Notes: generated by a model from the sequence alone, not told the origin. Shown: positions 8,087-17,688, numbered from the stretch's first letter. The stretch: 64,000 nucleotides of DNA from JBGTFE01 sp036403235 (GCA_036403235.1 DASWRI010000067.1:1-64000), one strand, 5' to 3'. A program made the numbers and translations.

Positions 8087-10540
8087 CTATTTCTTTTCTT
8101 TAGGTCTAAACATCGAATCCGCCAGCGCGACATTCTGTTTTACTTCTTTGATGTAAGTTACGACGTCGCCCATCGAAGGGCTTATGACGGTTGTTTTGAA
8201 AGGAAGCAAGACGCCGTCAACCGGGCGGTAATCGCTGAAAATCTGCGTTATCGCCTGCTTGACGCTCGAAGTGCTGGAAACTATGATGCCCGTTCGCTTG
8301 AGCGGCAAAAACGTCTTCGTTGAAACAAAATATGTGTACTCGCTGGCGTTTTCGGGTTGAAAAACGATGATGTAGGCGTCTTCGTCGCCGACCTTTTCAA
8401 TTCCCTTTACCTCCGCCGATTTTATTCCGTTTTTCCAATCCAAAATGCCGTAAAAATCGTTTTCGAGCTTGATGTCTTCGAGACGTTTTCCGGTGTAGGC
8501 TTCGGCGGGAGAAAAGCTCAAAACCTCGCCGCCGCTGGTCCCGTCGAAGTATTCGAAATCGGTCGCAATCGGTTTGCCGAGCGCGGTGAAAGTCGTATCG
8601 GTGACGAATAGATTCGGCGATTTCCGGCGAGCCGTTCCGTAACCTTTTACGCCCTGATGAACAAAATCTATCTCGAATTTCATCTCGCGCGAAGTTATTT
8701 TTCGCCAGTTCGCTTCGCCGCCGAGCGCGGCAATCGTTTTCGTCATCACTTCGTCGGCCGTAACGGTTGTTTTCAGCGTCGCGGTCACGGTTCCCGCTTC
8801 GATTAATTTAAGCGGAAACTCGCCTTCGGGCTGAATTAGAACGATGCCTTCGATTTTGCCGTCGGTCGTGCGCTTGACCTTGACCGAATAGGCGTCGGGC
8901 AGCATCGGCGAATTAAATACGTCCTTTTCCTTTTGCTTGAGCTCATACGGCGGCTGGCCGGGAACGACGAGCGAGATTTTGCCGTCCACTTCTTTGACTT
9001 CAATCACGCCGTTATTGTTCGGCGGCTGATATTTTCCGATTAATTCCGAGGCCGGATTAATTGTCGAAAGCGTTTCGGTTTTAGCGGTCGCCGCGTCCGC
9101 GTTGACGCGCGGCAGCGTGTAATTTCCCTGCGGCTGCTGAAGATACATCTCGGTCGCGTCGCCCTGCGCCGGAGTAAACTTAACCGCAAAACCGTCGGGC
9201 GCGCCGGCTACTTTGAATTGCCGCTCGCCCGTTCTCTGCAAAGTATAAGTCGGCTGTCCGGGCACGAGCATGACCAGATTTTCGTTTTCGATTTTGACTT
9301 CGATGTCGATTCCGGCCTCGGCGAGATGATATTTGCCGACCATTTTCTCCATCGTTTTGATTGGCAGTTTAATTGATTCGTCCGCTTTCTTTTCGCCGAG
9401 AATACTGTCCCAGACAATCGGCATCAGCTCGTTTCCGAGCGTCGAGCCGGAAACGTTTGTGAGCATCACAAAACCGAGTTTCTTTTCGGGAATCATCGCC
9501 ACCATCGAATTAAAACCGTCGATATTTCCGCCGTGCTGGACGACCTTCAAACCGTTCCAATCCTGAAGAAACCAGCCGAGACCGTAGGAAGTTTTGCCCC
9601 CGACCTTCATCTGCGGCTTTTCCAGTTCGGCAAAAAGATTTTCCGAGACGAGTCGTTTGCCGTTCAGTTCGCCGCCCGCGAGCATAAATTTGAGCCACTT
9701 CGACATGTCGTTGGCGCTCGAATTTATCGCTCCGGCGGGCGCGACCTGCAAAATATCGCGCATCGGCAGCTGGCGCGTTTCCTTGGTGTCAAAGTTGTAG
9801 TCGTAGCCCAGAGAGAAATCCTTCGCCTTCTGCATTTTTTCGAGCGTTAAAGTCGAGTTCGTCATCCCGAGCGGCTTAAAGATTTTATCTTCGACGAAGC
9901 TTTCCCAGGACTGTTTCTGCACCTGCGCGACAATCTCGCCGGCGGCCGCAAACATTATGTTTTGATATTGAAATTTTTCGCGCAGTCCGGCCGTCGGTTT
10001 GGCTTCGCCCGCCACGCGGATTAACTCTTCGCGCGTCAATTTTCCGGTAATCATCGCCAAATCCGTCCGGTTTAAGCCCGACGAGTGCGAGAGCAAATCG
10101 CGAATCGTAATGCGCGCGTCGGTGTCAGCGTTATTGATTTTGAAATACGAAAGATATTTTTTCGGGCTGTCGTCGAGATTCAATTTGCCCTGTTCCTGGC
10201 TCATCAAAATCGACAAAGCGGTGAAAGCTTTGGTCGCCGAGCCGATGGCAAACTGCGTGTCGGCCGTCACCGCGATTTTTTTCTCAAAATCCTTGTAGCC
10301 AAAGCCTTTGGCATAGATAACTTCGCCGTCCTTGACGATTGCAAGACTCATTCCGGGAATGCCGAGCTCCTTGCGCCGCGCCTCCGTCTTTTGCTCAATC
10401 GCGGCCAGACGCGTCTGCAAATCGGTGGTGAGCTGCGTCTGCATCGAGGTTTGCGCGTAAGCTGCGTGCGGCAGCGAAACGGAAAAAATCGAAACTAATA
10501 AAAGAAACGACAGAAAAAATCGCGAAAATGTTTTGTTCAT
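8087..10540 (-). CDS. Exported serine hydrolase, beta-lactamase/class C family, with long C-terminal extension
   Basis: 817 residues from the ATG at 10540, which has GGAG nine bases upstream and starts a clean signal peptide (MNKTFSRFFLSFLLLVSIFS..AYAQ). The serine hydrolase domain (about 45-380) has the SxxK nucleophile SATK at residues 101-104, a YQN motif and HGG in VVQHGGNIDGF. Such proteins are DD-peptidases, esterases or peptidases and not usually true beta-lactamases. Two DUF3471-like modules follow (GKYHLAEAG.., GKYQPPNNNG.., each with VPGQPPY/VPGQPTY), then a C-terminal domain (ADEVMTKTIAALGGEANW..) that resembles outer-membrane lipoprotein-carrier folds. Substrate unknown. Confidence 0.9.
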   Translation of the reverse strand: MNKTFSRFFLSFLLLVSIFSVSLPHAAYAQTSMQTQLTTDLQTRLAAIEQKTEARRKELGIPGMSLAIVKDGEVIYAKGFGYKDFEKKIAVTADTQFAIGSATKAFTALSILMSQEQGKLNLDDSPKKYLSYFKINNADTDARITIRDLLSHSSGLNRTDLAMITGKLTREELIRVAGEAKPTAGLREKFQYQNIMFAAAGEIVAQVQKQSWESFVEDKIFKPLGMTNSTLTLEKMQKAKDFSLGYDYNFDTKETRQLPMRDILQVAPAGAINSSANDMSKWLKFMLAGGELNGKRLVSENLFAELEKPQMKVGGKTSYGLGWFLQDWNGLKVVQHGGNIDGFNSMVAMIPEKKLGFVMLTNVSGSTLGNELMPIVWDSILGEKKADESIKLPIKTMEKMVGKYHLAEAGIDIEVKIENENLVMLVPGQPTYTLQRTGERQFKVAGAPDGFAVKFTPAQGDATEMYLQQPQGNYTLPRVNADAATAKTETLSTINPASELIGKYQPPNNNGVIEVKEVDGKISLVVPGQPPYELKQKEKDVFNSPMLPDAYSVKVKRTTDGKIEGIVLIQPEGEFPLKLIEAGTVTATLKTTVTADEVMTKTIAALGGEANWRKITSREMKFEIDFVHQGVKGYGTARRKSPNLFVTDTTFTALGKPIATDFEYFDGTSGGEVLSFSPAEAYTGKRLEDIKLENDFYGILDWKNGIKSAEVKGIEKVGDEDAYIIVFQPENASEYTYFVSTKTFLPLKRTGIIVSSTSSVKQAITQIFSDYRPVDGVLLPFKTTVISPSMGDVVTYIKEVKQNVALADSMFRPKEKK

Positions 10541-10695
10541 TGATTGGTCTCCATGCAGATTGTCAGCTTTCATTACGGAAAGACCCGACGAAAAGTTTAT
10601 GATTTTTAAATATTGCAGCGCGCGAAAGTATTCGGATATATTATTAAATTTTTCTGTTTACGGTTTGCATCTTTCGATTTACAATCTACAAAACG

Positions 10696-10857
10696 ATGAA
10701 AAATGTCCCGTCTGCAATCGCACATATTCCGACGATACGCTTTCGTTTTGTCTTGAAGCCGACGCGTTTTTGTCGGCTCCGTTTAATTTGCCCGGTCGCG
10801 ACTTTGCTTTATCTCGGCCGGATAATTTACAAAAAACTGAGATAACGGGAAAAGAAA
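10696..10857 (+). pseudogene. Zinc-ribbon 'CPVCNRTY' protein remnant with out-of-frame start
   Basis: From 10704 one frame encodes CPVCNRTYSDDTLSFCLEAD, a hallmark N-terminus of small zinc-ribbon proteins in Acidobacteria-type genomes, where it normally starts M-K-K-C-P. Here the ATG at 10696 is followed by five A's where six are needed, so the start is one base out of frame with the zinc ribbon. The frame then runs on without the usual disordered tail into the next gene. It is either a decayed remnant, a gene read by slippage on the A run, or a sequencing slip. Confidence 0.6.
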
Positions 10858-11241
10858 ATGTCAAAATACAGTTTGGAAGAAACCGTCGAAAAGCTCGACG
10901 AAGCCTTTAATCGCGGCGACGTCGAAGCCGTTTTGGAATTTTACGAGGACGACGCGGTGGTGATGATAGAACCGGGTCGGCTGGCGCGCGGAAAAGATGA
11001 AATCCGCCCTGCGTTCGAGTTTATTTTCGGTTTGCAGGGAACGGCAAAGCAGATAAAAACCAGCGTTATCGAATCGGGCGAGCTCGCGCTTTTTCTCTCG
11101 AAGTGGACTTTTTCCGGCACGCTGCCCGGCGGAACGTCTTTCACGCGCGAGTCGACGGCGACGTGCGTTTTTCGGAAATCGGCGGACGGGCGGTGGCGCT
11201 GCGTGATTGATAATTCCTACGGCGTTGCTGTTCTGGATTGA
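10858..11241 (+). CDS. SnoaL/DUF4440-like (NTF2-fold) small protein
   Basis: 127 residues of the NTF2-like cone fold: ETVEKLDEAFNRGDVEAVLEFYEDDAVV at the start, RGKDEIRPAFEFI in the middle and the closing strand DGRWRCVIDNSYG. These proteins are small cytosolic enzymes or ligand binders; the substrate cannot be predicted. Convergent with the cysteine desulfurase. The ATG directly follows the zinc-ribbon remnant, whose frame overlaps the first 50 bases. Confidence 0.85.
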   Translation: MSKYSLEETVEKLDEAFNRGDVEAVLEFYEDDAVVMIEPGRLARGKDEIRPAFEFIFGLQGTAKQIKTSVIESGELALFLSKWTFSGTLPGGTSFTRESTATCVFRKSADGRWRCVIDNSYGVAVLD

Positions 11242-11253
11242 ATAATCAAGCTT

Positions 11254-12399
11254 TTACATCGCTATTGAATTTAATTCCCCGGTAATTTTCGGAAGAATTT
11301 CGAGAACAAAATCGACTTCCTTTTCCGTGTTGTATCTTCCGAGCGAAAAGCGAATCGCGCCCGATGCTTTTGAATATGGAACGTTCATCGCGCGCAAAAC
11401 GGGCGAAGCCGTGTGATGCGCCGCGTTGCAGGCCGAGCCGGTCGAAACGCAGACGCCCGCGTCGTTTAGTTCGGCCAGAATCGCTTCGCCGTTGGTGTTT
11501 TCAAACGAGATGCTCGACGTGTTCGGGAGGCGAAAATTTCCATCTTTCGTTCCGTTGACCGAGGCATTCGGAATCGTTCGCAAAATCCCGTCTTCGAGGC
11601 GGTCGCGGAGAGCGCGAATTGTTTCCATCCGGGAAAAATCTTTGACGGTTTCCGCCGCACGTCCGAGCGCGGCGATTTGATGAACGGCTTCCGTGCCCGC
11701 GCGTCGGCCGTTTTCCTGACCGCCGCCCGTCAGAAACGAAGAAATCTCGATGCCGCCTCTGACGTAAAGCGCGCCGACGCCTTTCGGAGCGTGAAATTTA
11801 TGGCCCGAAAGGCTGAACAAATCAATCGACGTGTTTTTTAATTCAAACGGAATTTTTCCGACCGCGTTGACCGCGTCCGAGTGAAAAAGCGCGCCGGAAT
11901 TTTCCCTGACGATGCGCGCCGCATCTTCGACCGGAAACAAAATCCCGGTTTCGTTGTTCGCCGCCATTACCGAGACAATCGCCGTATCGGCGCGCAAGGC
12001 GTTTTTTAGCTCGCTCAAATCGAGAAATCCGTTTTCATCGACGTCGAGCCACGTCACATCGTAATTTTTTCGCTCCAATTTTTCGCACAGATGGCGGACG
12101 GCTTCGTGCTCGACGCGCGTCGTAATGATGTGTTTTTTGCCGGGACTGGCTTCGAGCGCGCCGAGGATTGCCCAGTTATCGCTTTCCGTTCCGCCGGACG
12201 TAAAAAAAATCTCGTTCGCCTTGCTCGCGCCTAACAATTCGGCCAAACTCACGCGCGCCTTTTCAATCGCGCCGCGCGCCGCGCGCCCCAAATCGTAGGC
12301 AGACGACGGGTTGCCGTAACCTGCGCTCAAAAAAGGCCGCATCGCTTCAAAAACTTCTGGCGCAATCGGCGTCGTCGCATTATTGTCGAAATAAATCAT
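11254..12399 (-). CDS. Cysteine desulfurase (class V aminotransferase, NifS/IscS type)
   Basis: 381 residues from the ATG at 12399 (MIYFDNNATTPIAPEV, the conserved family start); an in-frame ATG at 12444 lies inside an intergenic repeat and was rejected. PLP lysine in SLSGHKFHAPKGVGALY; nucleophile cysteine in STGSACNAAHHTASPVL, an extended-loop group I (IscS/NifS) pattern. It releases sulfur from cysteine for iron-sulfur clusters and tRNA thiolation such as TtcA. No iscU or regulator is adjacent, so it is an isolated desulfurase. There is no visible Shine-Dalgarno. Confidence 0.92.
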   Translation of the reverse strand: MIYFDNNATTPIAPEVFEAMRPFLSAGYGNPSSAYDLGRAARGAIEKARVSLAELLGASKANEIFFTSGGTESDNWAILGALEASPGKKHIITTRVEHEAVRHLCEKLERKNYDVTWLDVDENGFLDLSELKNALRADTAIVSVMAANNETGILFPVEDAARIVRENSGALFHSDAVNAVGKIPFELKNTSIDLFSLSGHKFHAPKGVGALYVRGGIEISSFLTGGGQENGRRAGTEAVHQIAALGRAAETVKDFSRMETIRALRDRLEDGILRTIPNASVNGTKDGNFRLPNTSSISFENTNGEAILAELNDAGVCVSTGSACNAAHHTASPVLRAMNVPYSKASGAIRFSLGRYNTEKEVDFVLEILPKITGELNSIAM

Positions 12400-12403
12400 A
12401 AAT

Positions 12404-12473
12404 AGGTGGTAAATACTAAGCAGTAAGTGATAAGTATAAATCAAAATTTACCGTTTACCACTTACCGTTTAAG
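12404..12473. repeat. Tandem-unit stem-loop between divergent genes
   Basis: Left side AGGTGGTAAATACTAAGCAG then TAAGTGATAAG; right side TTACCGTTTACCACTTACCG. The units GGTAAGTG/GTAAAC repeat on both arms. It lies between the divergent starts of the desulfurase and the cyclase and so must overlap their promoters or leaders. Confidence 0.65.
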
Positions 12474-12501
12474 GCTATTTTCATTTACAATTAATAAACT
12501 T

Positions 12502-14196
12502 GTGAGCGCAATTCTAAAAATAACCGAAGCGAGCGGCAAAAGCTGGGAGATAAATCTGCTTCCCGGTTCGAGCCACTCAATCGGCCGGGCCAAGGAAAAC
12601 GACATCGTCTTAAACGACCGGAGAGTTTCGCGCCGCCACGCGCAAATCGTCGCCGACGGCGCGAATTTCAAAGTCGTTGACGGCTATTACGTCAACGGCG
12701 AGATTCTCCGCAGCGTCAATCGCGTTTTCGTCAACGGCCTGCCGCAATTTGAAAAAGTGCTCGACGAGGGCGACGAAATAATCATCGGCGAGAGCAAATT
12801 CGAGTTTCACAAAATCAACCAGACGCTGTCGCAGCCTTCGACCGGAACGACATACGTTCCCGACACGACCGAGATTCCGAAAGCCGTCAGCTATGACGAC
12901 CAGCCGCTCGGCCACACGCAGCTGCTGATGTCGGCGAACGAGATTATCGGCGTCCGCTCTAATATTTCCATCGAAGCCGAGATAACGACGCCGACCGAAA
13001 TCAAGGAACTCAGACGCAAGGCGCAGGTTTTGGATTTATTGTATGAAATGAGCAAAACGCTCGGTACGGTTTTTGATTTGACCGAGATTTTCGTCCGCGC
13101 GACCGATTTGATTTTTCGCGGAACGCCCGCCGAGCGAGTCGTCGCGCTGCTCGCGGACGAAACCGTGGACGGGAAAATTCTCGATTACAGTCTCTACCCG
13201 ATTGCGATGAAGACGCGCGACGCGCAATTAGAAAAACTGACCGAAAAAATGACGATTAGCCGCACTATTACGCAAAAAGTGATGCGCGAAAAAGTCGCGC
13301 TGCTCTCGCAGGACGCGAAAACCGACGAGCAGTTTCGCGGCGCGGAATCAATCGTCTCGCAGGGCGTTCGCTCGACCATCTGCGCGCCTCTGATAACCGA
13401 ATCGAACGTTCACGGCGTCGTTTACGCCGACCGCTTCGACCCGTTCGCTTCGTTCAGCGCCGAAGATTTGGAATTAATCAGCGCGGTCGCGGCGCAGACG
13501 GCCGTCACGGTCGAAACCGTCAAAGCGCACAAACGACTGGCGCGCGAGGAAGTGGCGCGCGCCAACTACAGCCGTTTTATGCCCGAATACGTCGTCAAGC
13601 AGTTGCTCGAAAGCCCGGACTCCTTTAAATTGGGCGGCACGAATCAAACCATCACCGTCCTTTTTGCCGACATTCGCGGCTTTACGGCGCTCTCGGAAAA
13701 CGAAAATCCGGAAAAGATTGTCGGTATCCTGAATCGTTTTTTCAGCGCCATGAGCGAGATAATTTTCGCGCACGGCGGAACGCTCGACAAATATACGGGC
13801 GACGGTTTGATGGCCATTTTCGGCGCGCCGACCGCCACGCCCGAAGACGCGCAGAACGCGTTGAGAACCGCCGTCACAATGCAGAAACGCCTTATCAGCT
13901 TAAATAACGAGCTCGAAGCCGAAGGCTTTACGCGCATCCAAATCGGCATCGGCGTTCACACGGGCGAGGCGACGGTCGGTTATATCGGTTCGGAGCAAAG
14001 AAGCGAGTACACGGCCATCGGCGATACGGTCAACACGGCCGCGCGGCTCGAACAAAATGCCGCGCCCGCGCAGATTTTGATAAGCGAAGCGACCGCCAAA
14101 GACGGCGGCGACGCGTTCGATTTACTTCCGCAGCAACCCTTAAACGTAAAAAATCGCTTGCAACCGGTATCGCTCTTTGAAGTAAAATGGAACTGA
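12502..14196 (+). CDS. FHA-GAF-class III adenylate/guanylate cyclase
   Basis: 564 residues from a GTG at 12502 (VSAILKITEASGKSWEINLL); the frame is open further upstream but that part is the intergenic repeat. Domains in order: FHA phosphopeptide-binding domain (about 5-105: HSIGRAKENDIVLNDRRVSRRHA), GAF domain (about 195-350) and a class III nucleotide cyclase domain (about 385-560) with metal-binding VLFADIRGFTAL and the GDGLMAIFGAP signature, plus VNTAARLE. The FHA part suggests recruitment by phosphothreonine partners, GAF suggests ligand control. It is expected to make cAMP or cGMP in the cytoplasm. Confidence 0.93.
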   Translation: MSAILKITEASGKSWEINLLPGSSHSIGRAKENDIVLNDRRVSRRHAQIVADGANFKVVDGYYVNGEILRSVNRVFVNGLPQFEKVLDEGDEIIIGESKFEFHKINQTLSQPSTGTTYVPDTTEIPKAVSYDDQPLGHTQLLMSANEIIGVRSNISIEAEITTPTEIKELRRKAQVLDLLYEMSKTLGTVFDLTEIFVRATDLIFRGTPAERVVALLADETVDGKILDYSLYPIAMKTRDAQLEKLTEKMTISRTITQKVMREKVALLSQDAKTDEQFRGAESIVSQGVRSTICAPLITESNVHGVVYADRFDPFASFSAEDLELISAVAAQTAVTVETVKAHKRLAREEVARANYSRFMPEYVVKQLLESPDSFKLGGTNQTITVLFADIRGFTALSENENPEKIVGILNRFFSAMSEIIFAHGGTLDKYTGDGLMAIFGAPTATPEDAQNALRTAVTMQKRLISLNNELEAEGFTRIQIGIGVHTGEATVGYIGSEQRSEYTAIGDTVNTAARLEQNAAPAQILISEATAKDGGDAFDLLPQQPLNVKNRLQPVSLFEVKWN

Positions 14197-14257
14197 GCTA
14201 TGATTAGCTGTCTGAAATAATTTAGAATGTTTTTACTAAGGTAAGTTTCCTCCTCGA

Positions 14258-15325
14258 ATGATTAAGTCGCTTAAAAAATTTGTTACCGATTCGATGGCGA
14301 TTGATATGGGCACGGCCAGCACGATTATCGCCGTCAAAGGCCGCGATATCGTGCTCGACGAGCCTTCGGAAGTCGCGATTAACGAGTTGACGGGCGAGAT
14401 TGTCGCCTACGGTCAGGACGCGCACGACATGCGCGGGCGCGAAGGCCGCGACGTCGTTGTCGTTGCGCCTTTGAGCGCCGGCGTCGTCGCCGATTTCGAG
14501 CGCACCAAGAAAATGCTCAATCATTTCGTCAAAAAGGCGAAAACCGGCGGCTCGAATATTTCCCTGCAGGCCGTCATGAGCATGCTCGGCGACGTCACGC
14601 ACGTCGAGCAGCGCGCGCTTCTGAATGCGGCCGAAGATGCGCACATCGGCAAGGTTTACATCATGGAAGAAGGCCTCGCGGCGGCTTTCGGCGCGGGCGT
14701 CGTGCCAACTGATAAACGCGCTTCGGCCGTCGTCGACCTCGGCGCGGGCACGACCAATATCGCCATCGTCGCCAAAGGAAACATCGTTCATTCGCGCTCG
14801 GAGCGCATCGGCCATTCCGAGATAAACACGGCGCTCGCCAATCATCTGCGCAAACATCGCGGGCTGCAGGTCGGCGAAGAAACGACCGAAACCTTAAAAA
14901 CCGATTTTGCTTCCGCTTATGTGCCCGACGATATTTCCAAATCGACGATGGTGCGCGGGCGCGACGTGCAGACGGGCAGCCCTTCGGCGGTCGAGATTAC
15001 GATAGGCGAGATTTATCCGATTATCGAATCAATCGTGCGCCGCATCGCGCAGGTCATCTCCGATACGTTAACCGAGTTAAGACCGGAAGTTGCGGCCGAC
15101 ATATACGACCGCGGAATTATTCTGACCGGCGGCGGCGCGCTCCTCAACGGCATCGACGAGTATGTTCGCGGTTTTGTCAATTTATCGGTGATTGTCTCGG
15201 ACGAGCCGCGTTATGCGACGGTGCGCGGGCTTTTGAAGATGTTTGACGAGCCGGAGCTGCTCGAAAGAGTTTCGCGTAACGAGCTGCACGTTTTGCAAAA
15301 CTCGGAAATTCCGTTCGAAGCGTAA
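14258..15325 (+). CDS. mreB: Rod-shape actin homologue MreB
   Basis: 355 residues, full length. Actin-fold phosphate-1 motif AIDMGTASTIIAVKG, phosphate-2 VVDLGAGTTNIAIV and adenosine motif GIILTGGGALLNGID are all present. MreB filaments direct the elongation machinery along the inner membrane. mreC, mreD and pbp2 do not follow; the next gene is a site-2 protease. Upstream is the cyclase at 61 bases, same direction. Because the usual partners are absent it may be a second MreB paralogue; the first residues and the LAxHLRKHR insertion look somewhat divergent from canonical copies. Confidence 0.92.
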   Translation: MIKSLKKFVTDSMAIDMGTASTIIAVKGRDIVLDEPSEVAINELTGEIVAYGQDAHDMRGREGRDVVVVAPLSAGVVADFERTKKMLNHFVKKAKTGGSNISLQAVMSMLGDVTHVEQRALLNAAEDAHIGKVYIMEEGLAAAFGAGVVPTDKRASAVVDLGAGTTNIAIVAKGNIVHSRSERIGHSEINTALANHLRKHRGLQVGEETTETLKTDFASAYVPDDISKSTMVRGRDVQTGSPSAVEITIGEIYPIIESIVRRIAQVISDTLTELRPEVAADIYDRGIILTGGGALLNGIDEYVRGFVNLSVIVSDEPRYATVRGLLKMFDEPELLERVSRNELHVLQNSEIPFEA

Positions 15326-15330
15326 AATTT

Positions 15331-15412
15331 AAGGCAAAAGTAAAAAGACACGGGGCAAAAGCTAAGAGCAAGGAATTCTTACTTTTGCCTTTTTACTTTT
15401 TACTTTTGCCTT
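15331..15412. repeat. Tandem-unit stem-loop after mreB
   Basis: Perfect 17-base arms AAGGCAAAAGTAAAAAG (15331-15347) and CTTTTTACTTTTGCCTT (15396-15412), with extra ACTTTTGCC units inside. Probably closes the mreB transcript. Confidence 0.8.
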
Positions 15413-15449
15413 ATTTTTATCTGTGTTAATCTGGGTGCAGCTGCGGTTT

Positions 15450-16556
15450 ATGGCTTTCTTAGAATTTTTCAAGCGTCAAGTGCTTCTCGCCCACGTTTCC
15501 GGCATTCCAATTCGGATAGATTATCGCTGGTTTTTCGTTTTCGTCCTGATGTCGTGGATAATGTCGGGCCAGCTCGTCGCCGGCAAATTGACCGACAACG
15601 CGCTGACGGGTTTTATCTTCGGGCTTTTAACCACGCTCGTGCTTTTCGCTTCGATTCTCTTTCACGAGCTCGCACACGCTTTTGTCGCGCGCTGGGAAAG
15701 AGTCGACGTTCTGGAAATCGTCATCCATCCGTTCGGCGGGCTCGCCCGTTTAAGACGCGAGCCGGACACGCCGCGCGCCGAGTTTCGCATCGCGATTGCC
15801 GGCCCGGTCGCCAGCTTTCTGCTCGCGCTCTTTTTTCTCGGTCTGATGACGCTCTTCAGCAGATTCGGCACGAATATCCTGACGCCGCTTTGCTTTATTC
15901 TCGCCCTTCTGAATTTTCTGCTCGCTGTTTTTAATCTTTTTCCCGGCTACCCGCTCGACGGCGGCCGCGTCTTGCGCGCGCTGTTGTGGCGGCGCGGCAA
16001 GGATTTGAACGAAGCGACCGTTCTGACCGGACGCTTCGGGCAGATTATCGGCGTCGTGATGATAAGTTTCGGGCTTTTTGTCGTGCTCATTCAGGGCGAT
16101 TTTCCGAACGGATTCTGGACGATTCTGGTCGGGCTTTTTCTATACGACGCGGCAAAATCGATTATCCGCGAAATCAATGATTTCGAAACGCTTTCGGTCG
16201 AGGAAGTAATGATGCTGCCGGTACCGATTGAGCCGGACGAAAACGTCCTGCGCTTTGTCGACAACGTTTTGCCGTTTCACCGCCAGACGATTTTTCCCGT
16301 CTCCAAAAACCGCCAGCTTTACGGCGTTTTATTGCTCGAAGACTTAAAAACACTGCCGCGTGACGAGTGGCACAAAACAAAAATCGTGACCGTCATGCGC
16401 CCGGTTACGCCCGATTATTTTGTCGAATCGACCGCGCCTCTGGCCGAGGCACGCGAGCTGATGCGCGTCAACGGCATCGGCGCGCTCGGCATCATCGACG
16501 CCAGAGGAAACCTCGTCGGATTCTTGCAGCGCGGCAAAATCCGCCGAAGAAGCTGA
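15450..16556 (+). CDS. Site-2 protease-type M50 metalloprotease with CBS domains
   Basis: 369 residues from the ATG at 15450 (MAFLEFFKRQVLLAHVSGIPIRID). The intramembrane zinc motif is HELAH at residues 72-76, and the third ligand is in NLFPGYPLDGGRVLRAL; both lie in hydrophobic helices. About five membrane helices fill residues 25-230. The C-terminal 130 residues hold paired CBS-like motifs (SVEEVMMLPVPI.., IVTVMRPVTPDYFVE..) that may sense adenylates. Family members cleave membrane-bound anti-sigma or transcription factors. No obvious substrate gene is adjacent. Confidence 0.9.
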   Translation: MAFLEFFKRQVLLAHVSGIPIRIDYRWFFVFVLMSWIMSGQLVAGKLTDNALTGFIFGLLTTLVLFASILFHELAHAFVARWERVDVLEIVIHPFGGLARLRREPDTPRAEFRIAIAGPVASFLLALFFLGLMTLFSRFGTNILTPLCFILALLNFLLAVFNLFPGYPLDGGRVLRALLWRRGKDLNEATVLTGRFGQIIGVVMISFGLFVVLIQGDFPNGFWTILVGLFLYDAAKSIIREINDFETLSVEEVMMLPVPIEPDENVLRFVDNVLPFHRQTIFPVSKNRQLYGVLLLEDLKTLPRDEWHKTKIVTVMRPVTPDYFVESTAPLAEARELMRVNGIGALGIIDARGNLVGFLQRGKIRRRS

Positions 16557-16565
16557 TTGAGAAAA

Positions 16566-16637
16566 GTTGATAGTTGATAGTTAAAAGTGCATAGTTCGTT
16601 TTTTACTCTCGACTGTCAACTATCAACTATCAACTAT
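16566..16637. repeat. Tandem-unit stem-loop (TAGTTGA units)
   Basis: Left arm GTTGATAGTTGATAGTT (16566-16582) and right arm CAACTATCAACTATCAAC (to about 16634), both made of seven-base units. It separates the site-2 protease from the CDF transporter. Confidence 0.78.
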
Positions 16638-16697
16638 TTCGTTTTCACTTTTCTACCTTTCTACTTTAAAATTTAATAGATTCAAGGAGGACAACGA

Positions 16698-17645
16698 ATG
16701 CTTGCCGTTATTGGCGCGCTTATCGCAAACGGTCTAATCACAATTTTGAAATTTATCGCGGCGGTTTTTACCGGCTCTTCCGGTATGATGGCCGAGGCTC
16801 TGCACTCTCTCGCCGACACGACGAATCAGATTTTTCTGCTGCTCGGCCTGCGTTTTTACGAGCGTCCGGCGTCGGAAAAACATCCGTTCGGCTACGGCAA
16901 GGAGCGATTTTTCTGGTCGTTTATCGCCGCCATTTTTATCTTCGGCGTCGGTGCAACTTACGCGATTTACGAAGGCATCGAAAAGGTGCGTCACCCGCAC
17001 GTGCCGGAAAATCTGGCGTGGGCTTACTGGGTTTTGAGTATTTCTTTTGTTCTCGAAGCGATTTCCATCGGCATCGCGCTTAATCAGGAAATCGGCGAAG
17101 CGCATCACGAAGGCCTGAGCTTAGGCGAATATTTGAAGGAATCGAAAGACCCGACGGCGAAAACCGTGATTTTTGAAGATTCGGCGGCGCTGCTCGGAAT
17201 AATTATCGCGATGACGGGACTTCTGCTCGGGCAGTATCACATACCGCCCGCCGGCGGACAGCTGTGGGACGGCATCGCGTCGATTTCCATCGGCGTCGTG
17301 CTGGCGATTGTCGCGTTCAGTCTGGCTCGCTCGTCGCGCGGGCTGCTTCTGGGCGAAGCGGCGACGAGAAAGTCGGTCAACGCGATTCGCAAAGCCGTCA
17401 AATCGCACCCGAACGTCAACGAGGTCATCGAGCTTTTGACGATGCATCTGGCGCCGAAGCAAATTCTGGTCAACGCGCACGTCAATCTCAAAAGTGATTT
17501 GACGAACGCCGAAATCATAAAAACAATCGCCGAAATCGAGAAAAAAATGAAACAGGCCGAACCGAAAGTTGATAAGATATTTCTGGAGACGGCAGGGCTT
17601 AAAGAAGTGAAAAGTGAAGAGCGAAAAGTGAAAAGTTCGGAGTAA
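16698..17645 (+). CDS. Cation diffusion facilitator (CDF) family metal transporter
   Basis: 315 residues with six predicted membrane helices. Metal site residues appear as HSLAD (H36, D40) in helix 2 and EDSAALLGIIIAMTG in helix 5. The cytoplasmic C-terminal domain (about 205-300: AIRKAVKSHPNVNEVIELLTMHLAPKQILVNAHVNL) is the usual ferredoxin-like regulatory fold. These antiporters export Zn, Mn, Fe or Co; the H36/D40 set fits zinc-type or mixed specificity. A strong AAGGAGG lies eight bases before the ATG. The last residues KVKSEERKVKSSE come from the GTGAAAA-type repeat running into the gene end. Confidence 0.92.
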   Translation: MLAVIGALIANGLITILKFIAAVFTGSSGMMAEALHSLADTTNQIFLLLGLRFYERPASEKHPFGYGKERFFWSFIAAIFIFGVGATYAIYEGIEKVRHPHVPENLAWAYWVLSISFVLEAISIGIALNQEIGEAHHEGLSLGEYLKESKDPTAKTVIFEDSAALLGIIIAMTGLLLGQYHIPPAGGQLWDGIASISIGVVLAIVAFSLARSSRGLLLGEAATRKSVNAIRKAVKSHPNVNEVIELLTMHLAPKQILVNAHVNLKSDLTNAEIIKTIAEIEKKMKQAEPKVDKIFLETAGLKEVKSEERKVKSSE

Positions 17646-17688
17646 AACCGGTTTTCAGTTTTCAGTTCTCAGTTTTAAGTTTTCAAAA

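Noticed and set aside
16566..16637. Rho-independent terminator
   Set aside because: Arms are AT-rich repeats with no GC-rich stem or trailing T run, so it was listed as a repeat.
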